Below, in pieces: positions 1 through 8,695 of a stretch of 64,000 nucleotides of DNA. Within the stretch, counting starts at the first letter, position 1. Each line of letters starts with the position of its first letter. The position numbers were made by a program, and so were the translations under genes. The notes under the pieces were generated by a model. It ran no database searches. It saw only the letters and a program-made list of their open reading frames with translations, and was not told the origin of the DNA. Source of the DNA: Acidovorax sp. T1 (lineage in GTDB: Bacteria; Pseudomonadota; Gammaproteobacteria; Burkholderiales; Burkholderiaceae_C); contig NZ_CP021648.1 in the NCBI RefSeq assembly GCF_002176815.1, forward strand, positions 2,612,001-2,676,000, written 5' to 3'.

Positions 1-252
1 GCTCAGTGCATACAGGCTGGTGGCCAGCACCGGCGCCACCACCAGAAAGCCCGACAGCGCGCCCGCCAGCAGCCAAAAACGGTTGTGGGCCACGGCCATG
101 ATGGCCGCGCCCAGCAGCGCCATGGCCAGCCCGTGCGCAAAGCTGATCCAGCCGGCACGCGCCATGTCGCGCCAGCCCAGGGCCAGCCAGGCCAGCGGTT
201 GCATCAGCCCGATGGTGCGGACGACGGGCAAGGGGGGCGGGTTAAAGCGCAT
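1..252 (-). CDS. DUF2189 family integral membrane protein (partial, N-terminal 84 residues)
   Basis: The reading frame starts at an ATG at 252 on the minus strand and runs off the left edge of the window. The N terminus has the pattern of DUF2189 inner-membrane proteins: a short Pro-rich start, then PLAWLALGWRDMARAGWIS, then two hydrophobic stretches at about residues 38-55 and 62-80. The family has no established biochemical role. The next gene on the same strand (HAD hydrolase) ends 51 bases upstream of this start, so the two may be transcribed together. The family call rests on the characteristic W-x-LGWRD segment only. Confidence 0.6.
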   Translation of the reverse strand, partial: MRFNPPPLPVVRTIGLMQPLAWLALGWRDMARAGWISFAHGLAMALLGAAIMAVAHNRFWLLAGALSGFLVVAPVLATSLYALS

Positions 253-303
253 GGGGTTTCCGGGCAAAGCGGGTTGAGGCGGGCTGAAGCGGGTTGAAGC
301 GGA

Positions 304-1035
304 TTAGCGCTTGTCAGAGAGCGCCGCCGGGCCATCCAGCAGGCGGCACAACTCGGTCAGGCTGGTCACGGTGGCATGGGGCGGTGTGTCGTGGGGCCAG
401 GCCTTTTGCGCGGTGTTCAGCCACACGGCCTGCATGCCGGCGGTGATGGCTGCCAGCGCATCGAGCGTGGCGTCGTCCCCCACATGCAGCACCTCATGGG
501 GCGCAACGCCCAGGGTGCTGGCGGCGGCATGAAAGATGCGCGGATCAGGCTTGGGCACACCAAAATCTTGCGCGCTGATGCTGGCCCTGAAATAGTGGCC
601 GATGCCCACGCGGTGCACATCGGCATTGCCGTTGGACACCGCCACCACCGGGTAGCGCTGCGACAGGAAGGCCAGCGTGGCGTGGGCGTCGTCAAACAGA
701 TCCACCCGCTGGCGCTCGGCAAAAAACACGTCAAACGCGGGCTCGGCCAGCGCCGCGTCGTCCCCGGCCTGGGTGAGGGCCAGGCGGATGGACTCGCGGC
801 GCAGCGCGCTCAGGTTGTGCTGCAGGTCGGGGCGCAGGCTCACCATCTGGTTGCGGATGGCGCGCAGCGCAGTGGTGTCGGAAAACAAGGCCGCAGTGGC
901 GGGGGCATGGTCGGTCAGCCACTGCAGCAACACCGCCTCGGCCCGGGTGATGGTGGGCCAGATGGGCCACAGCGTGTCGTCCAGATCGAGGCTGACGGCG
1001 CGGATGCGGGAAATATCGATAGCGGCAGCGGACAC
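304..1035 (-). CDS. HAD-superfamily hydrolase (subclass IA)
   Basis: This 243-residue cytoplasmic protein has the HAD signature DLDDTLW near residues 17-23, whose first Asp is the nucleophile of phosphate transfer. Motif II is VVAVSNGN in the middle, and a Lys-Pro-Asp loop (GVPKPDPRIF) precedes the acidic motif HVGDDATLD. The layout with an alpha-helical cap between motifs I and II is that of small-molecule phosphatases of subclass IA, such as phosphoglycolate phosphatase-like enzymes. The substrate cannot be told from sequence. The only usable in-frame start is a GTG at 1035, so the N terminus is somewhat uncertain. Confidence 0.85.
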   Translation of the reverse strand: MSAAAIDISRIRAVSLDLDDTLWPIWPTITRAEAVLLQWLTDHAPATAALFSDTTALRAIRNQMVSLRPDLQHNLSALRRESIRLALTQAGDDAALAEPAFDVFFAERQRVDLFDDAHATLAFLSQRYPVVAVSNGNADVHRVGIGHYFRASISAQDFGVPKPDPRIFHAAASTLGVAPHEVLHVGDDATLDALAAITAGMQAVWLNTAQKAWPHDTPPHATVTSLTELCRLLDGPAALSDKR

Positions 1036-1222
1036 AGTGGATTCCGGGAGAGCAGATGGCGGGCCTTGCCCGAAAAAAGTCCAGCCAGAGAATACCCCAC
1101 GCGGTCAACGCGCGTGGGCCAACGGGGGCGCAAAACCGCTTTTTCCCTGGCGCTCTGCCCATAATGGCAGCAGGCGCCGTTGCCAGCCCTGAACGCGCCG
1201 ATCAACCCTCCCGGAGAAAAAC

Positions 1223-1594
1223 ATGAACGCAACACTGACCGCTGCCCAACGCGAAGAGCTCAAGGCCCTGCTGCTGGCGGCGCGCATAAACGTGCAGGCC
1301 CAGATGCAGCAAAACCGCGAGAACCTCGCGCCGCCCGCTGCCGACCAGGACGGCATCGAGCAGGGCAATGTGGTGCGCGAAGTGGACCAGGCGCTCACCA
1401 ACATCGACGCTGCGGACGTCAAGCGCATCGACCACGCGCTGGAGGCCCTGGAAGACGGCAGCTATGGCCTGTGCGCCGAATGCGGCTGCGCCATTGCGTT
1501 CGAGCGCCTGAAGATCGAACCGCAGACGCAGCATTGCGTGGCCTGCAAGTCGCGCTGGGAACAGGGCAAGGGCCACGCCAGGGCGCAGTCCTGA
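1223..1594 (+). CDS. DksA/TraR-type C4 zinc-finger protein
   Basis: The 123-residue product has a helical N-terminal half, then CAECGCAIAFERL and CVACK, forming a four-cysteine zinc finger of the DksA/TraR type at about residues 85-110. Members bind RNA polymerase through the secondary channel and adjust transcription during nutrient stress. Short paralogues like this one, without a clear DxxDxA coiled-coil tip, are common in betaproteobacteria and their promoters are unknown. A GGAG ribosome-binding site lies 9 bases before the ATG. It stands alone between a minus-strand HAD gene and hemH. Confidence 0.88.
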   Translation: MNATLTAAQREELKALLLAARINVQAQMQQNRENLAPPAADQDGIEQGNVVREVDQALTNIDAADVKRIDHALEALEDGSYGLCAECGCAIAFERLKIEPQTQHCVACKSRWEQGKGHARAQS

Positions 1595-1680
1595 ACGTTC
1601 CGGTCTGAGCACCGCGGGCCACGAGCACTGCACAAAGGCCCATGCCGGCGCGCGGGCCCTGCCTTGCGTGAGAATGCGCC

Positions 1681-2790
1681 ATGCCTTTTCAAACCGAACC
1701 GCCCTACACCCACGGCCAGGCCGAGCGCACCGCCGTGCTGCTGTGCAACCTGGGAACACCCGACGCGCCCACGGCCCCTGCCGTGCGGCGCTATCTTGCC
1801 GATTTTCTGGGCGACCACCGGGTGGTCGAGATTCCCCGGCTGGTGTGGTGGCCCATCCTGCACGGCATCATTTTGCGCACCCGGCCGGCCAAATCTGCCG
1901 CCAAATACGCCAGCGTGTGGATGCCCGAAGGCTCGCCCCTGGCGGTGTGGACCGCCAAACAGGCCACGCTGCTGCGCGGCTGGCTGGGCCAGGCCGGGCA
2001 CAACGTGCTGGTGCGCCATGCCATGCGCTACGGCAACCCGTCCATCGCCAGCCAGCTCGATGCCCTGAAAGCCGAGGGCGCCACGCGCATCCTGATCCTG
2101 CCGCTGTACCCGCAATACTCGGGCACCACCACGGCCAGCGTGCTGGACGCCGTGTACAGCTGGGCCGCCCGCACGCGCAACGTGCCCGAGCTGCGCTTTG
2201 TCAACCGCTACCACGACCATCCCGGCTACATCGACGCCCTGGCCCGCACCATCGAAACCCACTGGAAGCACCATGGCCAGCCCGACCAGCTGGTGATGAG
2301 CTTTCATGGCGTGCCCGAGCGCACGCTGCACCTCGGTGACCCTTACCACTGCGAAAGCCTCAAGACCGGCCGCCTGCTGGCCGAACGCCTGGGCCTGCGC
2401 AAGGACCACTACCAGATCACCTTCCAGTCGCGCTTTGGCAAGGCCAAGTGGCTCACGCCCTACACCCAGCCCACCATCGAGGCCCTGGGCAAGGCCGGTA
2501 CCCGGCGTGTGGACGTGGTGTGCCCCGGCTTCACCAGCGACTGCCTGGAGACGCTCGAAGAAATCAACATGGAAGTGCGCGAAGCGTTCCTGCATGCGGG
2601 CGGCAAGGAGTTTCACTACATCCCCTGCCTGAACGACAACCCCGCCTGGATCACCGCGCTGAGCCAGGTGGCCCAGCAGCACCTGGCCGGCTGGCCCACC
2701 ACGGTGCCCGATGCCTCGGCGCTGGCCGATGCGCGTGCCCATGCACTGGCGGGTGGCGCGCCCGCGGGGGTGTGCCCCGTGGCGCATTAA
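1681..2790 (+). CDS. hemH: ferrochelatase
   Basis: Ferrochelatase inserts ferrous iron into protoporphyrin IX, the last step of protoheme synthesis, at the inner face of the cytoplasmic membrane. The 369-residue length is usual for proteobacterial HemH. Visible family segments are [11 protein letters not shown] at the N terminus, [14 protein letters not shown] near residue 140, the catalytic-His segment [11 protein letters not shown] near 205-215, and [15 protein letters not shown] followed by [15 protein letters not shown] near 280. The gene is followed within 1 base by a dispersed intergenic repeat. Nothing in it is unusual. Confidence 0.97.
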   Translation: MPFQTEPPYTHGQAERTAVLLCNLGTPDAPTAPAVRRYLADFLGDHRVVEIPRLVWWPILHGIILRTRPAKSAAKYASVWMPEGSPLAVWTAKQATLLRGWLGQAGHNVLVRHAMRYGNPSIASQLDALKAEGATRILILPLYPQYSGTTTASVLDAVYSWAARTRNVPELRFVNRYHDHPGYIDALARTIETHWKHHGQPDQLVMSFHGVPERTLHLGDPYHCESLKTGRLLAERLGLRKDHYQITFQSRFGKAKWLTPYTQPTIEALGKAGTRRVDVVCPGFTSDCLETLEEINMEVREAFLHAGGKEFHYIPCLNDNPAWITALSQVAQQHLAGWPTTVPDASALADARAHALAGGAPAGVCPVAH

Positions 2791-2848
2791 CTATTATTTT
2801 TATAGCTTCAAGCGCTTATCCATCAAGCGCTAAAGCCCATTTTTATCC
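2791..2848 (+). repeat. dispersed intergenic repeat (GCGCTTATCC type)
   Basis: The stretch holds TATTATTTTTATAGC followed by AAGCGCTTATCCATCAAGCG and CTAAAGCCC. The same modular sequence recurs at least a dozen times in this window, in both orientations and nearly always between genes. The GCGCTT...AAGCGC arms form a hairpin. Confidence 0.85.
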
Positions 2849-2898
2849 ATATTTCGAATGCAGCAACCTGCCACCCGCCTTGCGCCGTGCGCAGGCCC

Positions 2899-5397
2899 AT
2901 GCCGCTTGCAGTAACGCCCTCGCCCATGCCCGCCATCGCCCTTGAACCCCATCAGCTGCGGCTGACCATCGCGCCCGAATCCCTGGGCTTTGCCAGCACC
3001 GCCGAGCTGCAGGACCTGCCCCTGCCCTGGATCGGGCAAGAGCGTGCCCAGGCCGCCACCCAGTTTGGCTTGGGCCTGCAGCAGCCCGACTACCACCTGT
3101 TCGTGCTGGGCGAAGTGGGCAGCGGGCGCACCTCGCTGCTGCGCCAGGCCACGCAGGCGGCGGCGGCGCAGCGTGCCGTGCCACCCGACCTGTGTTACCT
3201 GCACAACTTTGACGCCCCCGAGCGCCCCCGCGCCCTGCGCCTGCCCGCCGGCCAGGGGCGCCAGCTGCGCGTGGCCATGCTGGAAATGGCCAAGATGCTG
3301 CAGGCCGACATCCCCAAACGCCTGGCCAGCCCCGACTGCAAGGCCGAAGCCGAGGCCATCCAGAAAACCTGGCAGAAAGAGGAGGCCAGCGCCTTTGCCA
3401 CGCTGGATGCGTTTGCCGAGGCCCGCCACTTTCGCCTCTCGCGCGAAGGCGGGCAGATGGTGTTCACCCTCACGGGCGACAAGGGCCACCCGCTCACCGA
3501 AAACGAGGCACTGGCGCTGCCGCGCGAACGCCGCGCCGAAATCGATGCCGCCGAGCAGGCCTTGCGCACCGAAATTGCACGCTTTCTGGACACCATGCGC
3601 CCCCTGGAGCAGGCACGCGACGAGGCCCTGGTCAAGCTGCGCCGCCAGACCATCCAGCCACTGATTGAACATGCGGTACAGGACATCCGCCAGGGCCTCA
3701 AGAAACAGATCAAGGATGGCGCCAAACTGGGCCAGTGGCTCGACCAGGTGGAACGTGAAGTACTGAATCGCCTGGCGCTGTTCGAAGCGGGCAACGCGGA
3801 CGACGAGGACGCCGAAGACGAGCGCAAGCACCACCTGGCCGAATTGCTGGCCCGCTGCCAGGTGAACCTGGCCGTCGACAACAGCGAACGCAACGGTGCG
3901 CCGGTGGTGGTGGAAGAAAACCCCCAGATGCGTGGCCTGTTCGGCGCCATCGACATCCAGACCGATACCGACCCGCCACACGCCGACTTCTCCTGCATCC
4001 GCGCGGGCAGCCTGCTCAAGGCCCATGGCGGCTTCATTCTGCTGCACCTGCGCGACCTGGTGGAAGACGAGGGCCTGTGGCCCAGGCTGCGCCGGTTTCT
4101 GCGCAGCAGCCGCCTGCAGATCGACGAGGGCAGCGCCGCCGCAGCGCACGGCCCCACCACGCCCGTTGCGCTGCAACCCGAGGCAGTGGATGTGGACGTG
4201 AAGATCGTGCTGATCGGTTCGGTCGAGGAGTACTACGCCCTGCAGGAGGCCGACCCCGACACCGCACGCCGTTTTCGCGTGAAGGTGGACTTTGCCGAGC
4301 GCTTTGCCGCCAGCCCCGCCACCCGCCACGCCACCGCCATCTTTGTCGCCCACAGCGCCAAGAAGCGCGGCCTGCCCCACTTTGCCCCCAGCGCCGTGGC
4401 GCGCCTGCTGGAGCAGACCCACCGCGAGGCCGACGACCAGAGCCGCCAAAGCGCATTGTTTGGCAACACCGAGGCCCTGGTGATCGAAAGCGCCGCCCTG
4501 TGCCGCGCCCGCGGCGGCACGCTGGTCGAAGCCCCCGATGTCGATGCCGCGCTGCAGGCCCACACCCTGCGCCACAACTACCCCGAAGAGCAGCTGCACG
4601 AGTCCATCACCGAGGGCGAGCGCCTCATCACGCTGCACGGCACGGTGGCCGGACAGATCAACGCGATGACGCAGGTTGATCTGGGCGACTACCGTTTTGG
4701 TTTCCCCGTGCGCATCACGGCGCGCACCTTTGCCGGGCACGAGGGCCTGCTCAACATCGAGCGCGAGGTCGATATGTCGGGCCCCATCCACGACAAAGGC
4801 GTGCTGATATTGCACAGCTACCTGACCGCGCTGTTCAGCCATGTGGCGCCCCTGGCGCTCAACGCCTCCATCGTGTTCGAGCAGGAATACAGCGGCGTGG
4901 AGGGCGACTCGGCCTCGTGCGCCGAGCTATATGCGCTGCTGTCCAGCCTGTCGGGCCTGCCGCTGCGCCAGGGCATTGCCGTGACCGGCGCGCTCAACCA
5001 GCACGGCGAGGTGCTGCCCGTGGGCGGCATCAACGAAAAGATCGAGGGCTGGTTCCACGCCTGCGCCGCCGCCGGGCTGGATGGCACGCAGGGCGTGCTG
5101 ATCCCCGCCCGCAACCTGCGCCACCTGATGCTCAGCCGCGCCATGGTGGATGCGGTGGAACGCGGGCTATTCCATGTGTACACCGTGGGCCATGTGAGCG
5201 AAGGCATTGCGCTGCTGACGGGCGAAGCCTCGGGCATGGGGCCGGGCGCGCTGCCCGACCTGGCCGCCGATGTAGAGGGCACCGTGCTCAGCCGGGCCGA
5301 GCAGACGCTGCGCGCCTTCCGGCGAGCCTGCCAGAGTGCGGGGCACACACGCCGAGGCACGGGCAGACGCAACGGGGCGGCCCGGCAGGCCGGCTGA
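2899..5397 (+). CDS. Lon-like (LonB-type) ATP-dependent serine protease
   Basis: The 832-residue protein belongs to the stand-alone Lon-related group with a degenerate ATPase. The P-loop is GEVGSGRTS at residues 75-83, with Arg in place of the usual Lys. A long helical middle region follows. The protease domain is C-terminal: the catalytic Ser is S671 in EGDSASCAE and the catalytic Lys is K714 in GGINEKIEG, 43 residues apart as in E. coli Lon. It probably degrades unfolded or regulatory proteins in the cytoplasm, but no substrate is known. The ATG at 2899 was preferred to a GTG at 2887; an ATG at 2926 is also possible. It is convergent with the downstream minus-strand regulator. Confidence 0.9.
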   Translation: MPLAVTPSPMPAIALEPHQLRLTIAPESLGFASTAELQDLPLPWIGQERAQAATQFGLGLQQPDYHLFVLGEVGSGRTSLLRQATQAAAAQRAVPPDLCYLHNFDAPERPRALRLPAGQGRQLRVAMLEMAKMLQADIPKRLASPDCKAEAEAIQKTWQKEEASAFATLDAFAEARHFRLSREGGQMVFTLTGDKGHPLTENEALALPRERRAEIDAAEQALRTEIARFLDTMRPLEQARDEALVKLRRQTIQPLIEHAVQDIRQGLKKQIKDGAKLGQWLDQVEREVLNRLALFEAGNADDEDAEDERKHHLAELLARCQVNLAVDNSERNGAPVVVEENPQMRGLFGAIDIQTDTDPPHADFSCIRAGSLLKAHGGFILLHLRDLVEDEGLWPRLRRFLRSSRLQIDEGSAAAAHGPTTPVALQPEAVDVDVKIVLIGSVEEYYALQEADPDTARRFRVKVDFAERFAASPATRHATAIFVAHSAKKRGLPHFAPSAVARLLEQTHREADDQSRQSALFGNTEALVIESAALCRARGGTLVEAPDVDAALQAHTLRHNYPEEQLHESITEGERLITLHGTVAGQINAMTQVDLGDYRFGFPVRITARTFAGHEGLLNIEREVDMSGPIHDKGVLILHSYLTALFSHVAPLALNASIVFEQEYSGVEGDSASCAELYALLSSLSGLPLRQGIAVTGALNQHGEVLPVGGINEKIEGWFHACAAAGLDGTQGVLIPARNLRHLMLSRAMVDAVERGLFHVYTVGHVSEGIALLTGEASGMGPGALPDLAADVEGTVLSRAEQTLRAFRRACQSAGHTRRGTGRRNGAARQAG

Positions 5398-5413
5398 GTC
5401 CCGCAAAGCAGGC

Positions 5414-6763
5414 TTACGACGCCTCCGCGCTGATGCGGTGCTTGTCCATCAGCCGATACAGCGTCATGCGCGAAACACCCAGCTCGCGGGCGGCGCGCGT
5501 GACGTTGTTGCCCACCAGCGTCAGCGCCCGCGCGATCGCTTCACGCTCGGCCAGCGTGCGCGCTGCATCCAGGTCGGTGCTGGCCACCGCATCGGCGGGC
5601 GCCAGGCCAAGGTCGCGGACACTGATATAGCGCTGGTCGGTCATGACCACCGCACGCTGCACGCAGTTGTAAAGCTCGCGCACGTTGCCCGGCCATGAAT
5701 AGGCGGCCATGGCCGCCAGGGCCTGCCGGTCGAAGCCTTCCACGCGCCGGGGCCGGTCGGCGGCGCAGACCTTGAGAAAATGCTTGGCCAGCAGTGGCAC
5801 ATCGTCCATGCGCTGGCGCAGCGGCGGGACCTCGATGGTCAGCACATTGAGCCGGTAGAACAAATCCTCCCGAAAGCGCCCCCGTGCCACCGCTTCGGCC
5901 AGGTTCACATGCGAGGCCGCAACCACCCGCACATCGACTGCGGTGCTGCGCACGGCACCCACGCGCTGGATGGTTTTTTCTTGCAGGAAGCGCAACAGAT
6001 TCGCCTGCAGTTCCAGCGGCAGGTCACCGATCTCGTCCAGAAAGATGGTGCCGCCATCTGCGGCTTCGATCAGCCCGCGCCGGTCGGCAGACGCTCCCGT
6101 GAACGCGCCCTTCACATAACCAAAAAGCTCGGACTGGATCAGGGACGGCGCAATGGCGCCGCAGTTGACCTCCACCCAGGGCCCGCTTTTGCGCGGCGAG
6201 CATGCGTGGATGGCATGCGCGGCCAGTTCCTTGCCGCTGCCGCTTTCACCATGGATCAGCACTGGCGCAAAGGCCCCGGCCACCTTGCGGATGTCCTTGC
6301 GCAATTGCACCATCGACGCGGCCTGCCCCACCATGCCCAAGGTGTCGGCGTCGGGCGATGTGTCGGCTGCACCGCGGCGCAGCATGGCGCGCTGTGCGGC
6401 ATGTTCGAGCATCCGGTCCAGATCGGGCCATTCCAGCGGCAGCACCTGGTAGTCAAAAAAACAGTTCAGGATCAGCGCACGGAACGCATGCGACTCCAGC
6501 ACCGCCTGCTCACACAAGGCCACCCATTCCGTTTGCAGCGAGGCATGCACACAGGCCTCCATGGCAGCCACGCCGGCCTCGTCCAGCCGCTGCGCGGCAT
6601 CGGCCACTACCAACGCCACGGCAAATTTGCGTTGTGCCAGCAGGCTGCGGGCCGAAGACACATCGCTGCAACATGCAACGTCCCACCCCGCGCGCCGCAG
6701 GTGGTCTTCCACTATCTTGCCCTCTGCTCCCAGACTCAGGCATAGGATCTTGCGCACAGGCAT
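5414..6763 (-). CDS. VpsR-family sigma-54-dependent transcriptional activator
   Basis: The 449-residue protein has an atypical receiver-like N-terminal domain (1-125) without a clear phospho-accepting Asp, as in VpsR. An AAA+ sigma-54 interaction domain follows, with Walker A GESGSGKE at 172-179, the sigma-54 contact loop GAFTGA at 219-224 and Walker B FLDEIGD at 241-247. A Fis-type helix-turn-helix ends the protein (RAARELGVSRMTLYRLM). VpsR-type proteins activate biofilm matrix genes, sometimes in response to cyclic di-GMP. It lies just downstream of the beta-barrel gene, probably in one transcript, and two -24/-12 promoters sit in front of the nearby Gly-rich genes, its likely targets. A GTG at 6787 is an alternative start. 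Confidence 0.9.
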   Translation of the reverse strand: MPVRKILCLSLGAEGKIVEDHLRRAGWDVACCSDVSSARSLLAQRKFAVALVVADAAQRLDEAGVAAMEACVHASLQTEWVALCEQAVLESHAFRALILNCFFDYQVLPLEWPDLDRMLEHAAQRAMLRRGAADTSPDADTLGMVGQAASMVQLRKDIRKVAGAFAPVLIHGESGSGKELAAHAIHACSPRKSGPWVEVNCGAIAPSLIQSELFGYVKGAFTGASADRRGLIEAADGGTIFLDEIGDLPLELQANLLRFLQEKTIQRVGAVRSTAVDVRVVAASHVNLAEAVARGRFREDLFYRLNVLTIEVPPLRQRMDDVPLLAKHFLKVCAADRPRRVEGFDRQALAAMAAYSWPGNVRELYNCVQRAVVMTDQRYISVRDLGLAPADAVASTDLDAARTLAEREAIARALTLVGNNVTRAARELGVSRMTLYRLMDKHRISAEAS

Positions 6764-6796
6764 GGCATGTTGTTCTCGTAGGTTCACGTTGCACGG

Positions 6797-8098
6797 TCAA
6801 AAGGACATCGGAAGGCGCACGCTCAGCGTGAGGTCGGGCGTGTCGCGCGTAAGGCCGGCACCCACGGTGACGTTCAGGGTGGTCCGGCTGCTGTAGCGGT
6901 ACGAATACCCGAGCAGCAATGACGACAGCTGCGTGCGCACCGAACTGGGCACGGGCACGCCGTTTTGCTTGGTGCGACCCACAGAGTTGAGGTCAATTCC
7001 CACGCTGAAGGACGAGCGGTCATTGAGCGCCAGGCCCATACCGAAGTTGATGCCCCAGACATCGCCAGGCTTGACGCTGCCGATAAATTCCTGTTCGCCC
7101 GAGAGCACCCGGCGGCTCACATTGCTGCGGCCGAAGTTGCGGGTGTAGCTGATGCCGCCAAAAAACACCGCGGGGTCCGAGGGCAGCAGCCAGGTCAGCG
7201 AAGGCTGCAGCGAATAAAAGCCCGACCCCGTGGGCAGGTCCAGCGGCAGCCCCGTGCCGGTGGTGTTGCCCAGGCAGCGCGTCACGCAATCGGTAACCAC
7301 CTCGAACGGGTCCTTTCCGGTGCGGGTCTTGAAGCGCAGTGACCCAATCAGATAGGGGTCGTTGCCCTTGGGCTCATTGAGTTGGTAGCGCGCCGCAAAC
7401 TCGATATCACCAATGGAACGGCCGCTGGTATTGAACGCCTGCTCTGACGCCGATCCGGTAAATATCTCGCGGCTGATGGTGTCGTCCGAGCGGTACACAT
7501 AAGGCACCTTCATCTCCACTTCAAGGCGGCGGGTCAGCCCCCAGCGGCCGGTAAGCGCCGCAGTCAGGGTGTTGCGCTTGACCTCCCGCACGTCGATCAA
7601 CCCGATCAACAGCGCCGGAATGATGGTGTAACCGACAAGTGCCACGCGATTGCTGGACGAGTAGCCGTATTGCAGGGACGGTTCCAGCACATAGTGGCCC
7701 GGCTGCGTGAGGATGCCAGGCTGGTCGAACAAGGGCGCCACCGCCGGAGGCTGGTTGTCCACCACCGGTGCCACCCCCACCTGCACGGGGCGGGCCCCGG
7801 TGTCGGCAGGCGCCTTGCCCGCAGGCGCCGCCTCGGCCGTGACGGGCTGCGGCGCGCTGCGCGCTGACTCGGCCACCGAGCGCTCCAGGTCCTGGTAGCG
7901 GGCCTCCTGTTCAAGCACCTGCTGGCGCATCGCCTCGATCTCGCGACTTTGCGCGCCGACCTGCTGCTCCAGCGCTTCAATGCGTTGGGTTATTCCCTTG
8001 CGTACGGGAACGCTCTGCGCCTGCACCATGACGCTGGACAAGGCCATGACCGAACCGGTAACCAAAACCCAAGGTCTGGGTGAACTGTGCGTTTTCAT
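6797..8098 (-). CDS. outer-membrane beta-barrel protein with coiled-coil N terminus (FapF-like)
   Basis: The 433-residue precursor has a Sec signal peptide ending about residue 27 (MVQA/Q), a heptad-rich coiled coil at 38-77, a Pro/Ala linker at 80-130, and then about 300 residues of alternating strands ending in Phe, the usual end of an outer-membrane barrel. This order matches FapF, the trimeric export channel for Fap amyloid in Pseudomonas; the barrel also resembles the MetA-pathway phenol degradation superfamily. Next to it are a C39 peptidase and Gly-rich secreted proteins, which fits an export role. A GGGAG site precedes the ATG. The barrel and coiled coil are visible; FapF equivalence is inference. 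Confidence 0.72.
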   Translation of the reverse strand: MKTHSSPRPWVLVTGSVMALSSVMVQAQSVPVRKGITQRIEALEQQVGAQSREIEAMRQQVLEQEARYQDLERSVAESARSAPQPVTAEAAPAGKAPADTGARPVQVGVAPVVDNQPPAVAPLFDQPGILTQPGHYVLEPSLQYGYSSSNRVALVGYTIIPALLIGLIDVREVKRNTLTAALTGRWGLTRRLEVEMKVPYVYRSDDTISREIFTGSASEQAFNTSGRSIGDIEFAARYQLNEPKGNDPYLIGSLRFKTRTGKDPFEVVTDCVTRCLGNTTGTGLPLDLPTGSGFYSLQPSLTWLLPSDPAVFFGGISYTRNFGRSNVSRRVLSGEQEFIGSVKPGDVWGINFGMGLALNDRSSFSVGIDLNSVGRTKQNGVPVPSSVRTQLSSLLLGYSYRYSSRTTLNVTVGAGLTRDTPDLTLSVRLPMSF

Positions 8099-8372
8099 GC
8101 GACTACTCCCCATGGCGCTGCAACGGCGTTTTTGTTGTGCCAACAGTGGCGGTGAACGCCGGGCAAGAATAGGGGCGAGCTCTCTCCATGGGCAAGCACC
8201 ACTCTGCAAGCAGAGGTAAGTTTGGACGCAAGATTCCACACTGGTATCCATCAAAAGTCGCAGAGCTCAGGCGTCGCCTGCAACGGCCGCGCACGCGTTT
8301 TCGAATGCCCGGTTGGGTGGAGGCGTTGGTTCGTCCAACCCCATCGCAACCCGCCCCACGCGACCGGTGCGT

Positions 8373-8398
8373 CACAGGCCTGAGACACCTGGCCTGTG
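8373..8398. promoter_or_regulatory. inverted repeat, candidate activator-binding site
   Basis: CACAGGCC and GGCCTGTG form perfect 8-bp arms with a 10-bp centre. The element lies about 265 bp upstream of the predicted transcription start of the first Gly-rich gene, a plausible distance for an enhancer of a sigma-54 activator. It could also act on the divergent beta-barrel gene or simply fold as RNA. Confidence 0.35.
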
Positions 8399-8610
8399 GC
8401 AAACACAGGGTGGTTTTTCATATGAATCAACTGCGACTGCGCGAGCCGTCACACCGAAAACGCGGCAGCCTGGGGCAGTTGCGTCAACCTCCTGTGACAC
8501 TTTGCGCGGAACCATTGCGCCCGCTTCACTTTTGCCTGGCTCTGCTGAGCCCCTTGAGGTGCCATGTCTCCTGTAGCGCTGCGCCGCCACACCCCACACT
8601 GGCATGTGAC

Positions 8611-8626
8611 TGGCATTGAAGTTGCT
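8611..8626 (+). promoter_or_regulatory. sigma-54 (-24/-12) promoter of Gly-rich gene 1
   Basis: TGGCATTGAAGTTGCT fits the consensus TGGCACGRNNNTTGCW, with the invariant GG and GC at the right spacing. Transcription would start near 8637, giving a leader of about 59 bases before the ATG at 8696. The octamer CATGTGAC lies just upstream and is shared with the second copy at 11861. Confidence 0.75.
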
Positions 8627-8695
8627 GAACGTCATCCGAATTGCGTCCGCGCAACTCAACCCTTGACCTTGTTTCATTCCACCGTAGGAGGCTTT

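Larger units (their letters stand above)
8099..8695. other. divergent intergenic control region
   Basis: These 597 bases separate the divergent beta-barrel and Gly-rich genes. They hold a -24/-12 promoter (8611-8626), a perfect 8-bp inverted repeat (8373-8398) and no convincing gene. The remaining sequence could carry enhancer sites for the neighbouring sigma-54 activator. No -24/-12 element was found for the beta-barrel gene on the minus strand. Confidence 0.6.

Noticed and set aside
1462..2787. Long open frame (441 codons) on the minus strand opposite hemH
   Set aside because: It mirrors the third-codon GC bias of hemH, has no recognisable motif and lies fully antisense to a well-defined gene.
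2830..4842. 670-codon open frame on the minus strand opposite the Lon-like gene
   Set aside because: It is Gly/Ala/His/Gln-rich in the way of antisense shadows in GC-rich DNA and has no domain pattern; the plus-strand protein has all the protease motifs.
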